Origin: CAZUVM01 sp964623885
GTDB taxonomy: Bacteria; Verrucomicrobiota; Verrucomicrobiia; Limisphaerales; UBA8199
NCBI GenBank assembly: GCA_964623885.1
Contig: CAZUVM010000193.1
Location: 1-14,625, forward strand
DNA: 14,625 nucleotides
Direction of reading: 5' to 3'
The first letter of the stretch is position 1, and each line of letters starts with the position of its first letter. The notes beneath the pieces were generated by a model, which was not told the DNA's origin, ran no database searches, and saw only the letters and a program-made list of their open reading frames with translations. The position numbers and the translations under genes are program-made. This document shows positions 12,333 to 14,625 of the stretch, piece by piece.

Positions 12333-13127
12333 TTAAGGTGCGGCCGGAAGCGCTGCCTGCAACCGATGGAGATCCTCCAGATCCTGGGCATTAGCCGCGG
12401 TTTGACCATTGAATAGGATGCCGTTGGGGTATTTCCATCGCCAATGCTCCACATGTCCATCCGCAAAAGAGAGATCGGCTCCCTGGTTGTGCCGGTGCGC
12501 CGGCCCGTTCTGCCAGAAATCGGCGGGCTCGCGATAGAGCAAATACACTCCGTCCTCGATGGTCGCTTCATTCTCATCGAGAAACACAAAAACCCGCGCC
12601 GGGGCCGGCATTAAATCCGAGTAACTTAAAATATTGCCGGGGAGGTAGCCGCCATAGATCCGCACATCAAGCCCGCCGTTAAGGTAGGAATCCATCGAGT
12701 AACTTCGCCGTCGTGGCGCGCTTGAGCCGAAGAGCGTCGACCGATCCGCCGGACAGCGGTACACCCCGGGATTTGGGGTATACGTGTAAAGCGATCCTTG
12801 CTGAATGAAAACGAGATCGGCGCTGGCTTGAGTATTGCCCACCACCCACGAATTCGATGTGCTCTCGCAACCCAACAATCCCAGTCCGGTCATTTTGTTC
12901 TCAGGCATCACGTTGCGATGATCCCCGAGATACATTTCCCACCCGGTCTGCAGTTGCCGCAGATTATTAATGCACGCCGTTTGTTCGCCCTTTCCCTTGG
13001 CCTTGGATAATGCGGGCAGCAACAACGCGGCCAGAATCGCAATAATCGCAATCACCACCAGCAATTCGATCAGTGTGAACGCTTGCTGGCCGCTCTGTCC
13101 CACCCCATCGGTACCAGTCCGTTTCAT
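12333..13127 (-). CDS. Prepilin-type pseudopilin-like protein (H-x9-DG family)
   Basis: 264 residues. After a 16-residue basic leader comes the class III signal A^FTLIELLVVIAIIAILAA, with cleavage between Ala16 and Phe17, Glu21 at the +5 position, and the long hydrophobic helix used for pilus-type assembly. The C-terminal half has the H-x9-D-G motif (His213, Asp223, Gly224, within HNQGADLSFADGHV), the signature of a prepilin-like family that is greatly expanded in Verrucomicrobia and Planctomycetes. The -1 residue is Ala, not the usual Gly; this is frequent in the family. The ATG at 13125-13127 has no strong Shine-Dalgarno. It is the first gene of a two-gene minus-strand unit. No assembly ATPase, platform protein or prepilin peptidase lies nearby, so those must come from elsewhere. 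The true role of these proteins is not settled. Confidence 0.9.
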   Translation of the reverse strand: MKRTGTDGVGQSGQQAFTLIELLVVIAIIAILAALLLPALSKAKGKGEQTACINNLRQLQTGWEMYLGDHRNVMPENKMTGLGLLGCESTSNSWVVGNTQASADLVFIQQGSLYTYTPNPGVYRCPADRSTLFGSSAPRRRSYSMDSYLNGGLDVRIYGGYLPGNILSYSDLMPAPARVFVFLDENEATIEDGVYLLYREPADFWQNGPAHRHNQGADLSFADGHVEHWRWKYPNGILFNGQTAANAQDLEDLHRLQAALPAAP

Positions 13128-13399
13128 TACATACTTCGGCTGCTCAGCTATCAGACACCAGCAGGAAGAGATTTGTATATTACTTATTCGTTACCAACTC
13201 TCGCCACGAACCTTACCGATGCATTGGACCACACAGCCGGCGCTGGGTCACACGCAAAAAGAGATTAATAGCATCGGGCGGGAGCCAGGATTACCCAATT
13301 TTCCGTAATTCCACTGAATCTACTCCGTAAAGCTCGGAGTTGTTTGCCGCGCCGGCTGAGCCATCATCTCCAAACTGTACAAAGTGATTCCGAGATTCC
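13128..13399. other. Divergent intergenic region, pseudopilin to WbpA-type gene
   Basis: This 272-bp stretch has no gene that I can support. It is AT-richer around 13170-13195 (GATTTGTATATTACTTATTC), which could hold a promoter for the minus-strand pseudopilin gene, but I could not match a clear -35/-10 pair. A perfect 6-bp hairpin ACTCCG-TAAAGCT-CGGAGT lies at 13322-13340, 60 bp before the first possible WbpA start; its role is unknown. Confidence 0.5.
13322..13340. repeat. Hairpin ACTCCG/CGGAGT upstream of the WbpA-type gene
   Basis: ACTCCG (13322-13327) and CGGAGT (13335-13340) form a 6-bp stem with a 7-nt loop. It could be an operator half-site pair or an untranslated-leader hairpin. Nothing in the sequence decides. 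Confidence 0.3.
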
Positions 13400-14625
13400 A
13401 TGCAAACAGAAGATAAACCGATGAAAATTGCGATCGTCGGTCTGGGCTACGTAGGGTTACCGCTTTCCTTCCAGTTTGCCCGCTCCGGCGTAACCGTGCT
13501 GGGGGTCGATATTGATACCAGCAAAGTCGATGCCCTGAACCAGGGCCGCAGCTATATCAAGCATATCGCTTCCGAAACCGTAGCGGAAGCCATCCATTCC
13601 GGCTCTTTCTCCGCCACCAGCGATTTCAGCCGCGTCCGCGAGGTTAACGCCATCATCATTTGCGTCCCTACGCCCCTCAACAAAAACCGCGAGCCCGATA
13701 TCTCCTACATCCTGGATACCGGCAAAAGCATTGCCCGTTATCTGCGCAAAGGGACCCTGGTTGTGCTGGAGTCCACCACCTATCCTGGCACCACCGACGA
13801 AGACCTGCGCGAGGTGCTCGAAATCGGTTCGGGCCTCGAAGCCGGCCGGGATTTCCACCTGGCTTTCTCCCCCGAACGCGAAGACCCGGGCAACCCGGAC
13901 AGCAAAGTGGCTACCATCCCCAAAGTAGTGGGTGGTTACACGCCTGCGTGTCTGGAAAAGACGGTGGCGTTGTATTCCCGAGCGGTTAAAACCGTCGTGC
14001 CGGTCGCCTCTTGCCGGGTGGCCGAAGCCACCAAGCTGCTCGAAAACACCTTCCGCGGGGTGAACATCGCCTTGGTGAATGAGCTCAAGGTGGTTTACAG
14101 CGCAATGGACATCGATATCTGGGACGTGATTGCCGCCGCTAAAACCAAGCCGTTCGGCTTTATGCCCTTCTATCCGGGACCGGGCCTGGGGGGACATTGC
14201 ATCCCGATCGACCCCTTCTATCTGACCTGGAAAGCGCGCGAATATGGCCAGAACACACGATTTATCGAGCTGGCAGGCGAAATCAACACCAGCATGCCGG
14301 CCTATGTGGTGCATCGGGTAGCCGATGCCCTCAACGACCGGGAAAAGGCCCTGAAAGGCAGTTCGATTCTCATCGTTGGTCTAGCCTACAAACCCAACGT
14401 GGATGATGAGCGGGAATCACCTAGCTACACGTTAATGGAGATGCTGACAGCTCGCGGGGCCAAAGTGGCGTATTACGACCCCTACGTGCCCACCATCAAA
14501 CCGACGCGCGAGCACTCGCATTTTGCCGGGATGACTTCGGTAGCGTGGAATCAGGACACGATTGCGGGTTTTGATTTGGTGTTGATCGCGACGAACCACG
14601 CATCGGTTAACTATCAGGAATTGGC
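13400..14625 (+). CDS. wbpA: Nucleotide-sugar dehydrogenase, UDP-N-acetylglucosamine 6-dehydrogenase type (3' end cut by window)
   Basis: Open to the window end with no stop. It oxidises C6 of a UDP-sugar, most likely UDP-GlcNAc, in two NAD+-dependent steps to make the uronic acid for surface polysaccharide or O-antigen. Evidence, numbered from the ATG at 13421: N-terminal Rossmann GLGYVGLPLS (residues 7-16), the ESTTYPGTT block, Lys205 in TKLLENTFRGVN, and catalytic Cys260 in GPGLGGHCIPIDPFYLTWKA, which with KTKPFGFMPFYPGPG is close to WbpA rather than to UDP-glucose dehydrogenase. Then comes the C-terminal NAD-type domain with IVGLAYKPNVDDERESPS. An in-frame ATG at 13400 would add MQTEDKP; the AGAAGA about 7 bases before 13421 favours the later one. 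About 30 residues are probably missing at the end, given the usual length of around 430. The neighbourhood beyond the window should tell whether a glycan cluster follows. Confidence 0.9.
   Translation, partial: MQTEDKPMKIAIVGLGYVGLPLSFQFARSGVTVLGVDIDTSKVDALNQGRSYIKHIASETVAEAIHSGSFSATSDFSRVREVNAIIICVPTPLNKNREPDISYILDTGKSIARYLRKGTLVVLESTTYPGTTDEDLREVLEIGSGLEAGRDFHLAFSPEREDPGNPDSKVATIPKVVGGYTPACLEKTVALYSRAVKTVVPVASCRVAEATKLLENTFRGVNIALVNELKVVYSAMDIDIWDVIAAAKTKPFGFMPFYPGPGLGGHCIPIDPFYLTWKAREYGQNTRFIELAGEINTSMPAYVVHRVADALNDREKALKGSSILIVGLAYKPNVDDERESPSYTLMEMLTARGAKVAYYDPYVPTIKPTREHSHFAGMTSVAWNQDTIAGFDLVLIATNHASVNYQEL

Noticed and set aside
13457..14314. 285-residue minus-strand frame opposite the WbpA-type gene
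   Set aside because: The plus strand carries every catalytic and cofactor motif of a nucleotide-sugar dehydrogenase; the opposite frame is a shadow.
1..14625. CRISPR arrays, tRNA or rRNA genes, integrase or transposase genes
   Set aside because: Looked for direct repeats with regular unique spacers, cloverleaf patterns with CCA or T-loop GTTC motifs, and DDE, tyrosine- or serine-recombinase motifs; none was convincing. The tandem arrays found have units of only 6-8 bp.

Overview
The window looks like a chromosomal segment of a Verrucomicrobiota bacterium, probably of the Limisphaerales (Pedosphaera-like) group. The signs are a prepilin-type protein with the H-x9-DG C-terminus that is expanded in these genomes, a futalosine-route menaquinone gene (mqnC), C-rich high-GC coding sequence, and intergenic DNA packed with short palindromes and micro-tandem repeats. 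The taxonomic call is inference; no rRNA or other phylogenetic marker is present.

Layout. (1) Positions 1-1494 are a decayed HK97-type phage head cassette, still in phage order: the C-terminal end of a prohead protease (about 290-412), the N-terminal third of a major capsid protein (624-1022), and a head-tail connector fragment (1015-1494) joined to the capsid piece out of frame. Low-complexity repeats and paired hairpins surround and partly interrupt these pieces. (2) mqnC (1549-2712, +) is intact and is followed by a 73-bp inverted-repeat element. (3) Two small minus-strand genes follow: a glycogen-binding-type (CBM48/AMPK1-CBM) domain protein and a tiny histidine-rich lipoprotein. (4) A four-gene ABC-2 export operon (3661-7652, +) is arranged ATPase-permease-ATPase-permease with translationally overlapping genes. 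The last permease carries a roughly 90-residue helical domain outside the core fold that resembles Spy/LTxxQ proteins. (5) A minus-strand phosphoesterase/phospholipase C-like gene (7770-9311) is divergent from a plus-strand pair: an uncharacterised lipoprotein and a small helical protein. (6) A minus-strand two-gene unit encodes a pseudopilin-like protein and a 522-residue membrane-anchored protein whose C-terminus resembles the end of a pseudopilin. (7) The right edge holds a nucleotide-sugar dehydrogenase of the WbpA type (UDP-N-acetylglucosamine 6-dehydrogenase), cut by the window end.

Functional reading. Most of the window is ordinary chromosome: a respiratory quinone step, an ABC export operon, and one polysaccharide-precursor gene that may begin a surface-glycan locus beyond the window. 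The less explained parts are the collapsed phage cassette beside mqnC, the repeat mosaic, the permease with a Spy-like insert, the lipoprotein/small-helical-protein pair beside the phosphoesterase, and the pseudopilin pair. No tRNA, rRNA, CRISPR array, transposase or integrase was recognised. I do not see a clear-cut new defence or mobile system; the best candidates for new biology are listed as findings with their limits.
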